DNA of 64,000 nucleotides. Source: Notamacropus eugenii. Lineage: Eukaryota; Chordata; Mammalia; Diprotodontia; Macropodidae. The notes below the pieces were generated by a model. That model searched no databases. It had not been told where the DNA came from and saw only the letters and a program-made list of their open reading frames with translations. Positions 32,391 to 43,550 of this stretch are shown here, piece after piece (position 1 is the stretch's first letter; every line of letters begins with the position of its first letter). Position numbers and translations under genes: made by a program. Location: NCBI RefSeq assembly GCF_028372415.1, contig NC_092875.1, positions 355,128,233 to 355,192,232 of the forward strand, written 5' to 3'.

Positions 32391-32600
32391 ATCATCATAA
32401 TAATTATTATACTTTTTCGTTGTTCCATCTCTTTTTTTGTTGATTTCTGAATCTGTCTTCTTTTTCAATTTTTAAGAAGATTTCTTCCTCATTTGTTCTA
32501 CAATTTATTTTTTCCCTTTTCAAAGATTATTTTAGCACTCAAGTTTTTATTCTAACATCAATCCTTATTTTTTTCTTTACTAGTATCAACATGACATTAA

Positions 32601-33694
32601 TGGTTAGAGTTCTATGTTTGAAGTCCCTAGTTTACATGCTAAAAACCCTGGTTAGTAAAGGATAGGATGTTCAGAGCTATTGTTTGCATCCATGTTCTAC
32701 TGTGGTGGTGGGAATAGCCCAGGTACTAAAGGATGAACATCTGCAGTAAACCAAAAAGATTCTCCAATCCCCTGATAGATCATTAGCACATTGAAACAAT
32801 ATGTTTCTGTAGACTAAAGATATATAGCATAGGAGACAGACTTCTACTACTACAGTGCCCCAAATGTAACATGTATTTATACGCAAAAAAATGCAACATA
32901 TAGTCTATTCAGCTGTTGTATTCTTATGTTCTTTCTTTAATTCTCTTCTGGCCTTCTATAATATGCTGGAGAATCTTATGGTGATTATAGTTTTTTATTT
33001 TTTTCCTTCTAGTCATTTCATTATTGTTTTGATAGTATTCCCTTTTTCTTTTGGGAGATTTTTAAAATCTCATTTCTACACATTTCCTTTTTTGTTTTTC
33101 TCATGTATGTGGTGTATACTCTTTTTTGTAAAGCAAAATTTTCAAAGGGTCATTTTTTTTCCCTTTTCTCCTTGACTCTCCCTCCCACTTTTGTGGTGAT
33201 CAAGGTTAAATGGGCTTAGACATTGCCACTCACTCAGCTGCTTTGACAGAAGTCTCCTTTTAGTCTTCCCAGCCCTGTGGAGAACCAGAATAGAGATTCC
33301 AGGTCTTGATTCCAGTACTACAACTGGATGATAAGAATATAGAGATCGTTCTGAAGAGAATTCTATGTTGACTAAAGGACTGGGAAAAAGAGCTTAGTCA
33401 GAATTATAAAATAAAGAGAAGATGTAAAAGAAACAGGGGACATATTCAAATATATGAAACATTTTCATGGATAAGACAACAATAGCTTATGATGTACCCT
33501 GAGGAGAAAAGAAAGCATGAAGAATTTCCTATCAGTATAAGTTCTTTACTAAAGCCCTGTTGTGAGTCCTCATCGTGGAATAAAATTGACTTTCAGATCA
33601 AAGATCTCAAAGTGGAGGTCAAGTTCTGACAAGACCTATACAACAGGAAAGGTAACAGGATGGGCCTGCTGATAGATTCTGTTATCAGAGCACA
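32601..33694. other. Unassigned, T-rich part possibly L1-derived
   Basis: The 94-codon frame at 32,891-33,175 is Phe/Leu-rich only because the strand is T-rich; it has no L1 or membrane-protein signature I can place. The rest (33,200-33,690) is not recognised. Confidence 0.3.
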
Positions 33695-34555
33695 AGTTAG
33701 TTCAAGTCAACAATTATTTATTATAGGTCTGCTATTTACCAGGCACTAAGCTAAGGGCAAAGGATACCAAAAGAGGAAAAAAAAACGATTTCTTCTCCCA
33801 ATAGGCTCACAGTCTAAGGGGAAAGGCAATATGCAAATAACAAGGTATGTATAGGATAAAGCTGAGATGTTGAATAGAGAAGATACTAGCATTAAGAGTG
33901 ATTGGGAAAGGCTTCTTGAAGAAAGTGAGCTTTTACTTGAGATACGAAGGAAACCAGAGAAGCCAGCAGACAAAGATATAGAGGGAGAGAATTCTAGAAT
34001 GGGGGATAGTCAGTGACAATGCCTAGAGTGTGGAGATGAAGTATCTTGTGCTAGAAACAACAAGGAGGCCAGTGTCACTGGACTGCAGGAATTAAATGGA
34101 AGAATATTAGAAAAGTAAGAAGGTATTAGTTTAGGAAGGACTGTGAATACATGAAAAGTATTTTATATTTGATCCTGAAGGAAATAGGGAGCCACTGGAA
34201 TTTATTGTTGGTGTGTGTGATATGGTCAGATATGCACTTTAGGAAGATCTAATGACAATGAAGTGGAGGATGGACTGGAGTAGGGAAAGACTAGAGGCAG
34301 GGAAATCAACAGAAGGCAAAAGTGCAGGTGTAAGGTGAAGACAGCCTGCATGAGGGTGGTAGCAGTGTGAGAGCAGAGAAGGGGGTACATGCAAGAGATG
34401 TTATGAAGGTAAAACCTTTAGGACTTGGTGGATTAAATGGGGGGGGTGTTGACAGGAGAGTGAGGAGTTGAAGATGGCACCTGGGTTAGGAGTGAGGGTA
34501 TCTGGAAGGATGGCAGTGCCCTCAACATTAATAGGGAAGTTCAGAAGCAGGGAAT

Positions 34556-34604
<49 letters not shown>

Positions 34605-34772
34605 AGATAATGAATCCAATTTTGGATGTGCTGAGTTTAAGATCATGGGACAACTAGTTTGAGATGTCTAAAGGCAGTTAGAGATGTGAGTGTGGAAGTT
34701 AGCAGGGCTGTTAAGGCTGGATGTTCATCTGAGAATCATAATTGAATCAATAGGAGATAAGGATATCATTTA
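33695..34772 (-). mobile_element. L2-clade LINE 3' region, antisense, about 1.1 kb
   Basis: The longest clear antisense L2 copy. It begins with the reverse tail 'ttataggtctgctatttacc' 'aggcactaag', then 'gtgattgggaaaggcttctt', 'caaggaggccagtgtcactg', 'cctgaaggaaatagggagcc', 'tgcactttaggaagatctaa', 'ggaggatggactggagtagg' and 'gatgtgctgagtttaagatc'. A (TG)n tract lies inside. It ends at the L1 5' half. Open frames here are remnants. Confidence 0.7.
34559..34602. repeat. (TG)n microsatellite
   Basis: About 22 TG units inside the antisense L2 copy. Confidence 0.95.
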
Positions 34773-34774
34773 TA

Positions 34775-36060
34775 ATTCTTTTTTTCAGTTAATTTTTGTA
34801 CATTTTTTATCATTTGGTCAATTCTGCTTTTTAAGAAATTCTTCTCTTAATTGGATTTTTGTGCTTCTTTTACCATTTGGCCCATTTTGCTTTTTAAGGT
34901 ATTATTTTCTTCAGTATTTTTTTGTGTGCCTCTTTTACCAAGCTGCTGAATCTTCCCCCCCAACCATGATTTTCTTTTATTACTGTAATTTCTTTTCTTA
35001 TTTTTCCTTTACCTCTTTTATTTAATTTTTGAAAATCCTCTTTGAGTTCTTCCAAGAATTCTTTTTTGACCTGAGACCAATTCATATTTTTCTTTGAGGC
35101 TTTCAGCATAGGAATTTTGACTTTATTGTCTTCTTCTGGATTTGTGTTTTGATCTTCCCTGTCACTATAGTAATTTTTTTATGGTCAGGATCTTTTTTGT
35201 AGTTTACTAATTTTTTCAACCAATTTCTTGACTTTTAGCTTTATATTAAAGTTGAGCTCTGCTCCCAGGGTGGAGATGACACATCCCAAGCTTTGTATAT
35301 TTTGTGTAGCTATTTTCTAAGCTAGTTCTGGGCATCTATAAGCTTTTAGTTCTTCCATAATGGTATGATCTAAGGAAAGATGTTGTCCCTCCTCTCCTGG
35401 ACTGTGCTCTAGTATATTAGCAATCAAAACACTCTTCTCTTCCTTAGAACTATGACCAGGTTAACCACTCCCCTGCAGCTGCAAGCTCTTTTGTCTTAGT
35501 ATTCCTCCTCAACTTGCGACTGTGACCTAGGACTGTGAAGTGATCCAAATCCACATACGGGCAATGCAACAGAATCTTGCATCCAGTTCCAGTAAAGATT
35601 ATCCCTGTAATCTCTTTCTGACCAGTTGACCTACACCTTTACCACCTGTGTGCCAAGAGGTCAGAAAGCCGTTGCTGACACAGTGACCTCCAAGATCTGT
35701 TTCTAGTTTGCTGGGGCCCAGTCTGTGCTGTACTGTGCTCCCGTTTCCAGTGCAGCAGATCTTTCCTACCTGCCTTCTAACTTGTGTTGGGCTGGAAAAT
35801 TGTTTGTTGGTTCTGTCACTCCAGAATTGGTTTTGAGGTATTATTTAAAGTTGTGTGGGGCAGTTAGGTGACCCAGTGGATAGAGTAGCAGCCTTGGAGT
35901 CAGGACAACCTGAGTTCGAATTTGGCCTCAGACACTTGCTAGGTATGACCCTGGGCAAGTCATTTAACTCTGATTGACTCAAAAGAAAAATAAAGTTATC
36001 TTCAAAAGAATTTGGGAATGATCAGGCAAGTCCCTGACTTTTCTCCACCATCTTGGATCA
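34775..36060 (-). mobile_element. L1/HAL1 5' half, antisense: 5' UTR and ORF1 N-terminus
   Basis: On the minus strand the element starts at about 36,060 (tgatccaagatggtggagaa). It has a 5' UTR of about 850 bp (excluding the SINE) and then ORF1 from about 35,210. The sequence runs through the coiled coil (for example 'aagcaaaatgggccaaatgg') and stops near 34,775. The RNA-binding domain, 3' UTR and A-tail are missing. Keeping the 5' end but losing the 3' end is the opposite of usual LINE truncation, so a later deletion is likely. A SINE lies in the 5' UTR. Confidence 0.68.
35862..35992 (+). mobile_element. Short tRNA-derived SINE with likely target-site duplication
   Basis: It reads 'ggggcagttaggtgacccag' 'tggatagag', 'gagtcaggacaacctgagtt', 'ctgggcaagtcatttaactc', ending 'aaaagaaaaataaag'. 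Flanks taaagttgt (left) and taaagttat (right) look like a diverged duplication. It interrupts the L1 5' UTR. Confidence 0.72.
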
Positions 36061-36064
36061 AGCA

Positions 36065-36378
36065 CCTCAGTAAAACATTTATTAAGCACCTTCTATGTTC
36101 CAGGCAGTAGGGATATAAACAGAGTTAAATGACAGTCTCTCCCCTCAAGGATCTCAGAGTCTATTAAGGGAGACAATAAATATCAACAAATAAACTATAT
36201 TCAGGAAAAATAGAAAATGAAAGGAAAAACACTTGAATTAAGAGGGATTGGGAAAGGCTTCTTGTCTAGGATGAGATTTTACTGGGACTTAAAGGAAACC
36301 AGGGAAGCCAGTAGGCAAAGATGAGGAAAGAGAACATTCCAAGTGTGGAGGACAGTCAGAGAAAATGCCTGGAGTAAA

Positions 36379-36379
<1 letters not shown>
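36065..36379 (-). mobile_element. L2-clade LINE 3' end, antisense
   Basis: Reverse tail 'aaaacatttattaagcacct' 'tctatgttccaggca', then 'ctcaaggatctcagagtcta', 'gggattgggaaaggcttctt' and 'ggaaaccagggaagccagta'. It matches the copy at 33,695 block for block and ends at a TG tract. Confidence 0.72.

Positions 36380-36429
<50 letters not shown>
36380..36429. repeat. (TG)n microsatellite
   Basis: About 24 TG units between an antisense and a sense L2 piece. Confidence 0.95.
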
Positions 36430-36685
36430 TATCTCCCCTCTTCGTCCCTAAAATTCCTTGAAATTCAAAATCATCTTTATCCTGCTGACTCCACCCACAA
36501 TCAGTGTGTCTCACCTTAATCTCTGTCCTGAATTCTAGTCCCACATCACTGGACATTTTTACCTGGTAGTCCTATTAATGTCTCAAACATAGTAACTCTA
36601 AAATGAAATTTATTATCTTATCTCCCTCTAAATTCTTTAAATTTCCTCTAAAATTCCTCTATTTCTGTTTAAGGTATCACCTCAG
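36430..36685 (+). mobile_element. L2-clade LINE internal piece, sense
   Basis: 'agtcccacatcactggacat', 'aatgtctcaaacatagtaac' and 'tgaaatttattatcttatct' follow the sense order of the L2 block whose reverse is seen near 34,640 (gttcag..gatgtgctgagtttaag). It meets the preceding antisense L2 piece at the TG tract. Confidence 0.5.
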
Positions 36686-36689
36686 TGAA

Positions 36690-37088
36690 TAGTCTTGAGG
36701 TTTTGCAGTGGAACATTAGGCAAGGTTCTCAAAGGGGAGGATGATGGGTAGAGTGAGCCATGAGAGATTTGAGTATGGATGAAAAGTTTTCTAAAAAGCT
36801 GCTGTGGTGAGCAAGATAGCAAATCAATTAATAAGGTATAAAAGACCTGCCTTGCTGCAGAGAGGTCCCAGCTGAGATTATGTAGCAAAAATTTGTAGAG
36901 GATTAAATTGGTACAGTTTCAGGATTTTCTCCTGCTTTAATCAGTAGTATGTGAGTAGGAATAAATAGATGGTGAGAGTAATCTAAGGATGAAGCTTGAG
37001 AAGGCATGATAGTAAGGTAAGGGAGCAAGGGAACACTATAGAGTTGAGCTGGTTCATTAAGGAGTAAATATCAAAAAGGAGGAGAGTG
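36690..37088 (-). mobile_element. Possible L2-clade 5' part, antisense, left of the hAT
   Basis: Purine-rich text ('gagagatttgagtatggatg', 'aaagctgctgtggtgagcaa') resembles the upstream portion of antisense L2 copies, but I cannot place it firmly. It continues after the hAT insertion at 37,662. Confidence 0.35.
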
Positions 37089-37661
37089 TAGAGATTACCA
37101 AACCTATTTGGCCTACCACCCCTTTTTAAAAAAAAATTATTCAGCACCCTCCTGGAAATCTTTAATCCTTTATTTTTTTTCACATTAGCATCATTTCAAA
37201 AAATATTTTTAAAAAAATGATGCATTTTTAATTTAATAATTTATTGTCTATTTGTAGGTTTTTTCCCTGCATTGAGATTTTGATGACACGATATTGCATT
37301 TTATAACCATATAGTATATGATAAACCTGTCATTACATACATATTCCTGCCAATGCATGCTGGATTTTCCAACAATGTGCAACATGCTTGCCTGTTAAGA
37401 CCTGTCAGTAGACTTGACCACATTGGTTATAATTCGCATTTTGTGTGTTTATTTTGAACTTTACTATGACTTTAACTCTTTTATACAATAGATCAAACAT
37501 GTATGAATGTTTTTTCAAAATTCTCTTCTCTTCTTTGCTTATACTCCATCACCCCCTTAATTTTATTCAATGCCCCCAATTGTACCCAAGGTTACTACTT
37601 AGCCCCCCTGGATTATTCTAGACATCCTAGGGGAGAGTATCACCCACTTTTAGAACCTCTG
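37089..37661. mobile_element. hAT-family non-autonomous DNA transposon, 573 bp
   Basis: The left end reads tagagattaccaaacctatt tggcctaccacccc. The right end, reverse-complemented, reads cagaggttctaaaagtggg. Both fit the CAGAGGTTCCCAAAC-type hAT terminus. Runs of C inside each end ('accacccctttt', 'cacccccttaattt') are typical of this group. The outside 8-mers ggagagtg and ggagtgaa are a weak match. The interior is AT-rich and non-coding, so transposase would come from elsewhere. Confidence 0.68.
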
Positions 37662-37904
37662 GGAGTGAAGCTGTGATGGCCTTGGAAAGAACTTAAGAGT
37701 GGAGGGATGAAAAGTCATTGTGAAGTCAAAGAACAGGTTTGGGGTTAGCAAAAGAGAAGAAAAGGCTGAATGCCAGCAAATTACAATCAAATGAGGGAAT
37801 TTCAGAATTTTGTGGGTGATGGGAAGGCTAAGGATAGGACTATCTCTAGGTACAGCTGGAATGGGATCAGAGATGTTCTGGAGCCTGTTGGAACTGGTTT
37901 AGAA
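37662..37904 (-). mobile_element. Possible L2-clade 5' part, antisense, right of the hAT
   Basis: 'aaaaggctgaatgccagcaa' and 'atgagggaatttcagaattt' resemble the far upstream portion of antisense L2 copies. Tentative. Confidence 0.33.
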
Positions 37905-38499
37905 GAGTAAATTGTTCAATTTTTAGTGTCATTATTTGCACTTGTAAGCAAATTAAAGTTTGATTTATTGTCTTATTGATTACCTATTTGGGCTTTAGAA
38001 AATGTTAGTCAGATTAGAAAACTGTGTTGAACTTGTATTTTTTTTTTCTAGAAAGATTGTTAATAAACATTTAACAACACACCGCTGGGTGGGATGAAGT
38101 AGTGAGCAGGTCAGGTGAAATGAATAATTTGAGAAACTGGAAAATTTCAGTGTTTGAAATAATATCGATACGAATATCAAAGTCCTTTAAAGTCTCTTTG
38201 TTGATAATATTCCTGATTGAGCAAACCTCAGAATGTCAGAGTGCCTTCTAAAAAAACAATCCACTACCATGCAAATGAGATAAGCTTAGCGGGGAAAAAA
38301 AAATGGGTGAAGAATTCCTATTGGCCAGATGATGACAAGTAATTCTATAAGCAGTCCATTGGGTTAGTCTCTCAATACATGGATCTTAGACTATTACAGT
38401 TGATTGATGATAAGCTAGAGTTACAAACTGAATAGGAGGAAAAGAAGAGACAGAGTTAGGTTTTGGGACATTATACAGTGTTTTACTCCCTAACAAAAG
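37905..38499. other. Single-copy-looking block with octamer and GATA motifs
   Basis: No repeat recognised. It includes an exact ATGCAAAT octamer at 38,269-38,276 followed at once by gagataag (GATA core), and a tattggcca box near 38,320. Regulatory function is only a possibility. Confidence 0.3.
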
Positions 38500-38640
38500 C
38501 AAGCACACACCTACACACACACAGAGATATATGCATATATAAATACATGCATACATATGCACATATATGTATGCATGTATATGTGTTTATGAGTATATAT
38601 GTATACATACATAAATGCATATGTATAATATATATTCTTC
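38500..38640. repeat. Low-complexity CA/TATG region
   Basis: Interleaved acac, atgcatat and tgtatg units. It gives mirror open frames on both strands (38,463-38,651 and 38,483-38,713), which are artefacts. Confidence 0.85.
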
Positions 38641-38794
38641 CAAGGATGTGATACCATTGAAAATCATAGAATGATATCTCAGTGATAAAAAAGGCAGGTG
38701 ATCCAAAAAGCAATGGAAAGGTAACTAGAAGGGGATGTTTCTATGTAAGTTTCAGCAAATTGTCAAAATGATTCACAAGTTAAAAGTGACAAAA

Positions 38795-38801
38795 CATATA
38801 C

Positions 38802-38836
<35 letters not shown>
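38795..38836. repeat. (TA)n microsatellite
   Basis: About 17 uninterrupted TA units with a catatacgtata lead-in. Confidence 0.95.
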
Positions 38837-38838
<2 letters not shown>

Positions 38839-39599
38839 CGGAAGGTGTGGCTATGTTGTTTCAGGGATATAGATTACTCCTGTTGAAGAAGCTCTTTATC
38901 TACCTTCAGAATCAGATATAAAATCCTTTGTTCAGCAAAGGCTGTGTTATGATTGAAATTTAACAAAATGGTAAACTGAGGCACATCTCTGCACAAGATA
39001 ATATTTACTAGCAGGGGCATGCTGCCCACCAAGAAAAAGGTCATTCAATATCCTCTATTTATGTGTGCCAAAGACCTTATGCAAAACATAGTTTCCCTTT
39101 TATTGGTTTTGAGTAGTACAGAACAAATATCAGAGCAAGGTAGATGGCATCATGAGATGACAACATGATCAGTTACAGAGCTGGTGTTCAGGGAACCCAT
39201 GACTGGTTGGAATTTTGGTAATGGGGGCTAGCAATGACACCCCCTCTTCTCTCATGATACTAAGAAGTGCTCATTGTCTGAGTTCAGGTGGGAGGTGGCA
39301 GCCCAGACTTTTGGACAGCCAACCAAACATCCTAGAAGGATAGCTTGGTGGTATGAAGATATTATGCCTGACTTCCTTTGTGTTCACAAACATCCCCCAA
39401 AGTCAGCTAAATTCCTTGAGATGAGAAAAGATCAGTAATTAGCAGATTTCTAAAATTCAGCTATTATAGGCCAACTGAGTTCTGAAGTAAATTTTGACAA
39501 AGAACCATGACTTACCCAATAACAGAGCAAAAGTGATTACAAGACAAAATCAATTAATTGTAAATAGTTAAAAAGTAAATGATACAGGATCGATCTTAA
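38837..39599. other. Unassigned sequence
   Basis: About 760 bp with moderate GC patches (39,180-39,330) that could be an old interspersed repeat. I cannot name a family and see no gene. Confidence 0.3.
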
Positions 39600-39654
39600 T
39601 CTTGTCAACATTTAAAGTCCTTCATAAACTGCCCTACCTTTCCAGTCTTCTTAC

Positions 39655-39878
39655 TGTGGTTGTTCAGTTGTGCCCAGTGCTTTGTGATCCCATTTACGGT
39701 TTCCTTAGCAAAGATATTGGAGTGGTTTGCCATTTCCTTCTCCAGCTCGTTTTACAGAAGAGGAAACTGAAGCAAACAGGGTTAAGTCACACAGCTATTG
39801 TCTAAGCCCAGATTTGAACTCAGCAACATGAATCTTCCTGACTCCTGGCCCTATTATCCACTGTGCCACCTAGATTCC
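39655..39878 (-). mobile_element. RTE-tailed tRNA SINE, antisense
   Basis: The reverse of the SINE at 19,770: 'ttgttcagttgtgcccagtg', 'ttccttagcaaagatattgg', 'agtggtttgccatttccttc', 'gatttgaactcagcaacatg' and 'ttatccactgtgccacctag'. Inserted in L2. Confidence 0.78.
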
Positions 39879-40236
39879 TATTTATACCTTAAACTTCCCT
39901 CTTTGATCCAGTGACACTGGCCTCCTAACTGAAAGAAATCTTCCTACTCCAGGCATTTTTACTAACTATCCACCATACCTGGAAGATTCTCCTTCCTTAT
40001 TGGTCTCCTTGCTTCCCTGGCTTCCATTAAATCCCATCTAAAATCCCATCTTCTACATGAAAGACTAACTCTATCCCTCTTAATATCTTTTCTCTATTGA
40101 TTATCTCCAATTTATCCTGCATATAGCTTGTTTGTGCATAGTTGTTTTCAAATTGGATTCTCCCTTAGATCGCAAGATCCTTGACAATATGGACTATCTT
40201 TCACTCTTCTTTGCGCCTCTAACACTTAACTTAGTA

Positions 40237-40442
40237 CAGGGATGGGGAATCAGCAGTCTCGAGGCCAGATGTGGTCCTCTAGGTCCTCAAGTGTGGCCCT
40301 TTGACTGAATCCAAACTTCACAGAACAAATGCCCTTAATAAAAGGATTTGTTTTGTAAAATTCGGACTCAGACAAAAAACCACACGCAGGGCACACCTAG
40401 ATGGTCACATGTGGCCTCGAGGCTACAGGTTCCCCACCCCTG
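40237..40442. mobile_element. hAT-family MITE (OposCharlie-like) with target-site duplication
   Basis: Starts cagggatggggaatcag and ends caggttccccacccctg, good inverted termini. The flanking 8-mers acttagta and acatagtg match at 6 of 8. The 206-bp interior is co-linear with the copy at 9,126-9,328 ('tgaatccaaacttcacagaa', 'aataaaaggatttgtt'). It sits in the tail of an L2 copy. Confidence 0.85.
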
Positions 40443-40500
40443 ACATAGTGCCTTGCACATAGTAGGTGTTTAATACATCTTTACTGACTAACTAATGGAG

Positions 40501-41104
40501 AGGTGTCAAGTTCTACAACTTACAGAATTAGAGAGTTGTTTGAGAGCTTTGATTTAGTTATTGTATGGCCTATTGTTAAATATCCAATATTTGTCAGAAG
40601 TTGAACTGCAAGGTAGTTCTTTCCAACTCTGAAATCAATGCTTGGTCCATAATGCCATAAAGCTCCTAAGCATACATCATACTGGAAGCATATGATCAGA
40701 ACAGAAGGTGAGTTAGTTATTACTAAGAGTAAGGGAAAAGGAGACTGACAGTCAAAATGCCACACTCTTAAATGTGTTTAAATGTTAAATGACCTAGGGG
40801 AAAGGCATCAGATATACTAAGTAAAACCACTATGAATATTTATAAGAGAATTTGGATAAGGATCACAATGGACATAGAAGAAATGGGTTTTGATCTGTAT
40901 CATTGAAGGGTGTGCCTGTATCTGAGATTATATAGTAGACGTAAAGGACTATGTCAGTATATATATTCTCAAAATCTCTATGTTTTATTATATAAAGTAA
41001 ACTATTGTGATTTCACTTTTTAGGAATTTCCTAGTTTGGAAACTCCCTTTACTAATGCAACTCAGCAAGGATTCCCCAAATTATTGTCTTAAGAAATTAT
41101 TTCA
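40501..41104. other. Unassigned
   Basis: Single-copy-looking. The 81-codon minus-strand frame (40,520-40,765) has no recognisable features. Confidence 0.3.
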
Positions 41105-41465
41105 CCCCTAGATGAGGTAAGAATGGAGCTGAGAGAATAAGTAACTAGCCCAGGGGCACACAATCAGCATGTTATAAGACATGGGGAATTTGAATCCAAG
41201 TCTTCTGGACATTGAGACCAACCTGCTATTAAGTTATGCAGCCCTGTGGTTGTTATCAATTATTAACAATAAAGCATTGCGGACAGAGCAACGTTATTAT
41301 TAGCTAGGAGATTTGGGATTCAGTCCCTATCAATAACTTACTAGCTGTGTGTGATCTTGAGTTAGTTTTCTCATCTATCAGATAAAAATATTAATGCTTT
41401 ATTTAAAGACTAGAAAACTGGACTAGGATCTCTTCCAGTTATAAGATATGTGATCCTAAAATCAT
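41105..41465. mobile_element. Two MIR-class fragments in opposite orientation
   Basis: About 41,105-41,245 reads as reverse MIR (aagtaactagcccaggggca, ttgaatccaagtcttctgga). About 41,275-41,465 reads as sense MIR (attgcggacagagcaacgtt, acttactagctgtgtgtgat). Both are diverged. Confidence 0.5.
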
Positions 41466-42205
41466 CTCTATTATATAGTAAAGTAAATACCACTTAATAT
41501 TATTGCATGATCATCCACTCTTATCAATCTAATTGCAACCTCAATCTTTGCACCCAGAACACTAAAGTTATGCTGGCATAGATAAGCTGAGACTTATAAA
41601 ATAAAACATAAGCAAGTTCTTAATTGGATCTATGATCTCACTGTTGAGGTTACTACCATGACCAGAATAGATTATAACCCTTCCACACCTTTTTATCATG
41701 TGTTATCTTATTGTTTGTCTGTCTATAAATCACCCAGAAAGGAATCACCTATTGAGGTAAAGGCTATTTCCTGGTTCATTTATTAGTTTGAGGTTACTAG
41801 TGTCCCAGCATTCCAACTAGCCTGCCATTATCACTCGTTCTTGTTATAAAAACAATCAAGCCAGCTGTTTGAATGACTTCACTGCTTGGGTCAAAATTCT
41901 CAATACAGTTTGTGTTGTGGAAATAAGTTTAATTATTTTCCTGTCTCCAAGGAAGGTATGTATTGCATAAAAATTTAAAGTCAGAATGGGGGAGGAAAAA
42001 ATAAGGATGGAGGAAAAAGGATAGTTACAGTAGATTTTAGGTTCTAGAACGTTTTTAATTTCATTGTAATATGAGTTAAAAAACATACTCTGAAGTCAAA
42101 TATAGAATTACAAGGTTTGGCTTATTCATGCCCCTATTCCTGTTAGGAAATATAATTGAAAGTTGGCTTTCTATTTGCCACACATTTTTTCCTCTTTTTA
42201 AAGTG
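41466..42205. other. Unassigned
   Basis: AT-rich, no gene or family recognised. Confidence 0.3.
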
Positions 42206-42345
42206 TCATTCATATATATATATGCATCTATCTTTGTATCTGTGTATATGCCTGTATATGTCTGAATATACACACACACATATATGAGTATATATAATAT
42301 ATATGTAAAATATATATTATACACAACATATATATGTTTATATAG
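42206..42345. repeat. AT/TATG low-complexity region
   Basis: Imperfect tata, tgtatatg and acaca units. It accounts for the Tyr/Ile-rich minus-strand frame at 42,076-42,357. Confidence 0.85.
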
Positions 42346-43550
42346 AGATGCAATCATCTTGCTACCTTTGTTACTTGGGGCTTTTATTTTCAGGCCCAGA
42401 GAAGTTATAATTTAAACAGGAAAATATGCTTAAATTCCATATATAATAGATGAACTTAAAACGGCCCATTTACTACATGCCCTGAGTACAATGAAAATAG
42501 TCGACCTGTTTTGACTTACTCTTAGCACACACGCTCATTTTTATGTGTGACATTTTATTATTCTAGAGAACAAAATGCATAAATTGTTCCCTAGCTTTCT
42601 CACCTAGCAGGAGCTATTTGAGGGTTTGAGGGCTTTGATGAATTTGAGACTGTAGATTATTTATGACCAAATGGGGATTGAAGAGGCTTAAAACTTAAAG
42701 TCCATGACAGAGTCCATCTGTAGGTAATAGGTTAGAGTCGTACCAGAGAACGTGAGACATCCTATTCTAATTAAGTTAATTTTAGAGTTTTAAGAGAGAA
42801 TTTACTTATGTCCAGTCATTGTTTCAAACTCTATATTAGCACTTTCTGTAGATTATTACTTCTTGCATGTTAGGAGGAGCTCTGACATTTCAAAATTGTT
42901 TCTCTGACAGCTGAGGTTCTTAATGGAAATATCAGGAAATAGATTTTGGACATTGCATACAAATTGTTCTATTTTCTGGGAAATTCTTGAATATTTGGGT
43001 TGGAAGTAACAATAGAAAATAGAGGAAATAGATTTAGTTGCTGTAAGTAAGACTTTTGCCTTTCCACAAGAGCTTCTCCCTTATATGAACACTAAAAGAC
43101 AACTGGGTGATTAAGCAATGCCCATGTGCTTCCCAAGGGCAGTCTCATGTAAGCCACCAGGTGGTGGTACAAGTCCATGCTGCCAGCCTAAAGTCCTTGG
43201 CACAGGCATGACCACAGTTGCAGGACCTTGATCGAGGCTTTTTTCAGCTTTTTTGCTTACATGCATGTGTACTTTTCTGGGGTCCTTGACTCATAGCATT
43301 TCCCTGCCTTACCCAGCTTCTATCTCACCTTGTTTAGTCTATGGAGTAAACTATGAAATTCCTCATAACTAATTTGGGTCATACTCCATTTCTATTAGCA
43401 CTCTAATCTTGTTCCCAGAATAACCCAGAAAGTATATTGCCATTATAGATGAGACTATATTTACTGAATTGAATAGAAAGGGTAAAACTTCCAAATGACT
43501 TAGATACTCCTACAAAATGTGTGAAATTTCAGCTTCTCAGTAGCTGCAGC
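42346..43550. other. Unassigned, probably single-copy
   Basis: About 1.2 kb with no recognised repeat. A GC-richer patch lies at 43,110-43,240. No exon structure could be supported. Confidence 0.3.

Larger units (their letters stand above)
30980..32600 (-). mobile_element. L1 ORF2 remnant, antisense, with two SINE insertions
   Basis: The plus strand runs in reverse L1 order: 'gattgacatagcactaatta' (about 31,035), 'aattatgtggatttattttc' (about 31,660), 'ttgattttctagggttttgt', 'cctgatgcc'-type text, and 'aaatctattgagataatcat' (about 32,058). These correspond to the reverse transcriptase part of ORF2. SINEs at 31,205-31,440 and 32,110-32,390 and a (CATC)n patch (31,138-31,195) break it. Heavily decayed. 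Confidence 0.6.
39600..40500 (+). mobile_element. L2-clade LINE 3' region, sense, with SINE and hAT inserted
   Basis: Pieces in sense order: 'aactgccctacctttccagt' (39,630), 'gacactggcctcctaactga' (39,912), 'cttccattaaatcccatcta' (40,021), 'agatcgcaagatccttgaca' (40,168) and tail 'gcacatagtaggtgtttaat' (40,455). A SINE (39,655-39,875) and a hAT MITE (40,237-40,442) account for the gaps. Both are therefore younger than the L2 copy. Confidence 0.72.

Noticed and set aside
32891-33175. 94-codon hydrophobic frame resembling a membrane protein
   Set aside because: Hydrophobicity follows from a T-rich strand. There is no start context, no charged loops in a sensible pattern, and no known family.
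38940-39420. Possible LTR or other transposon-derived block
   Set aside because: A few phrases felt familiar, but no termini, tail or ordered match could be established, so it is left unassigned.
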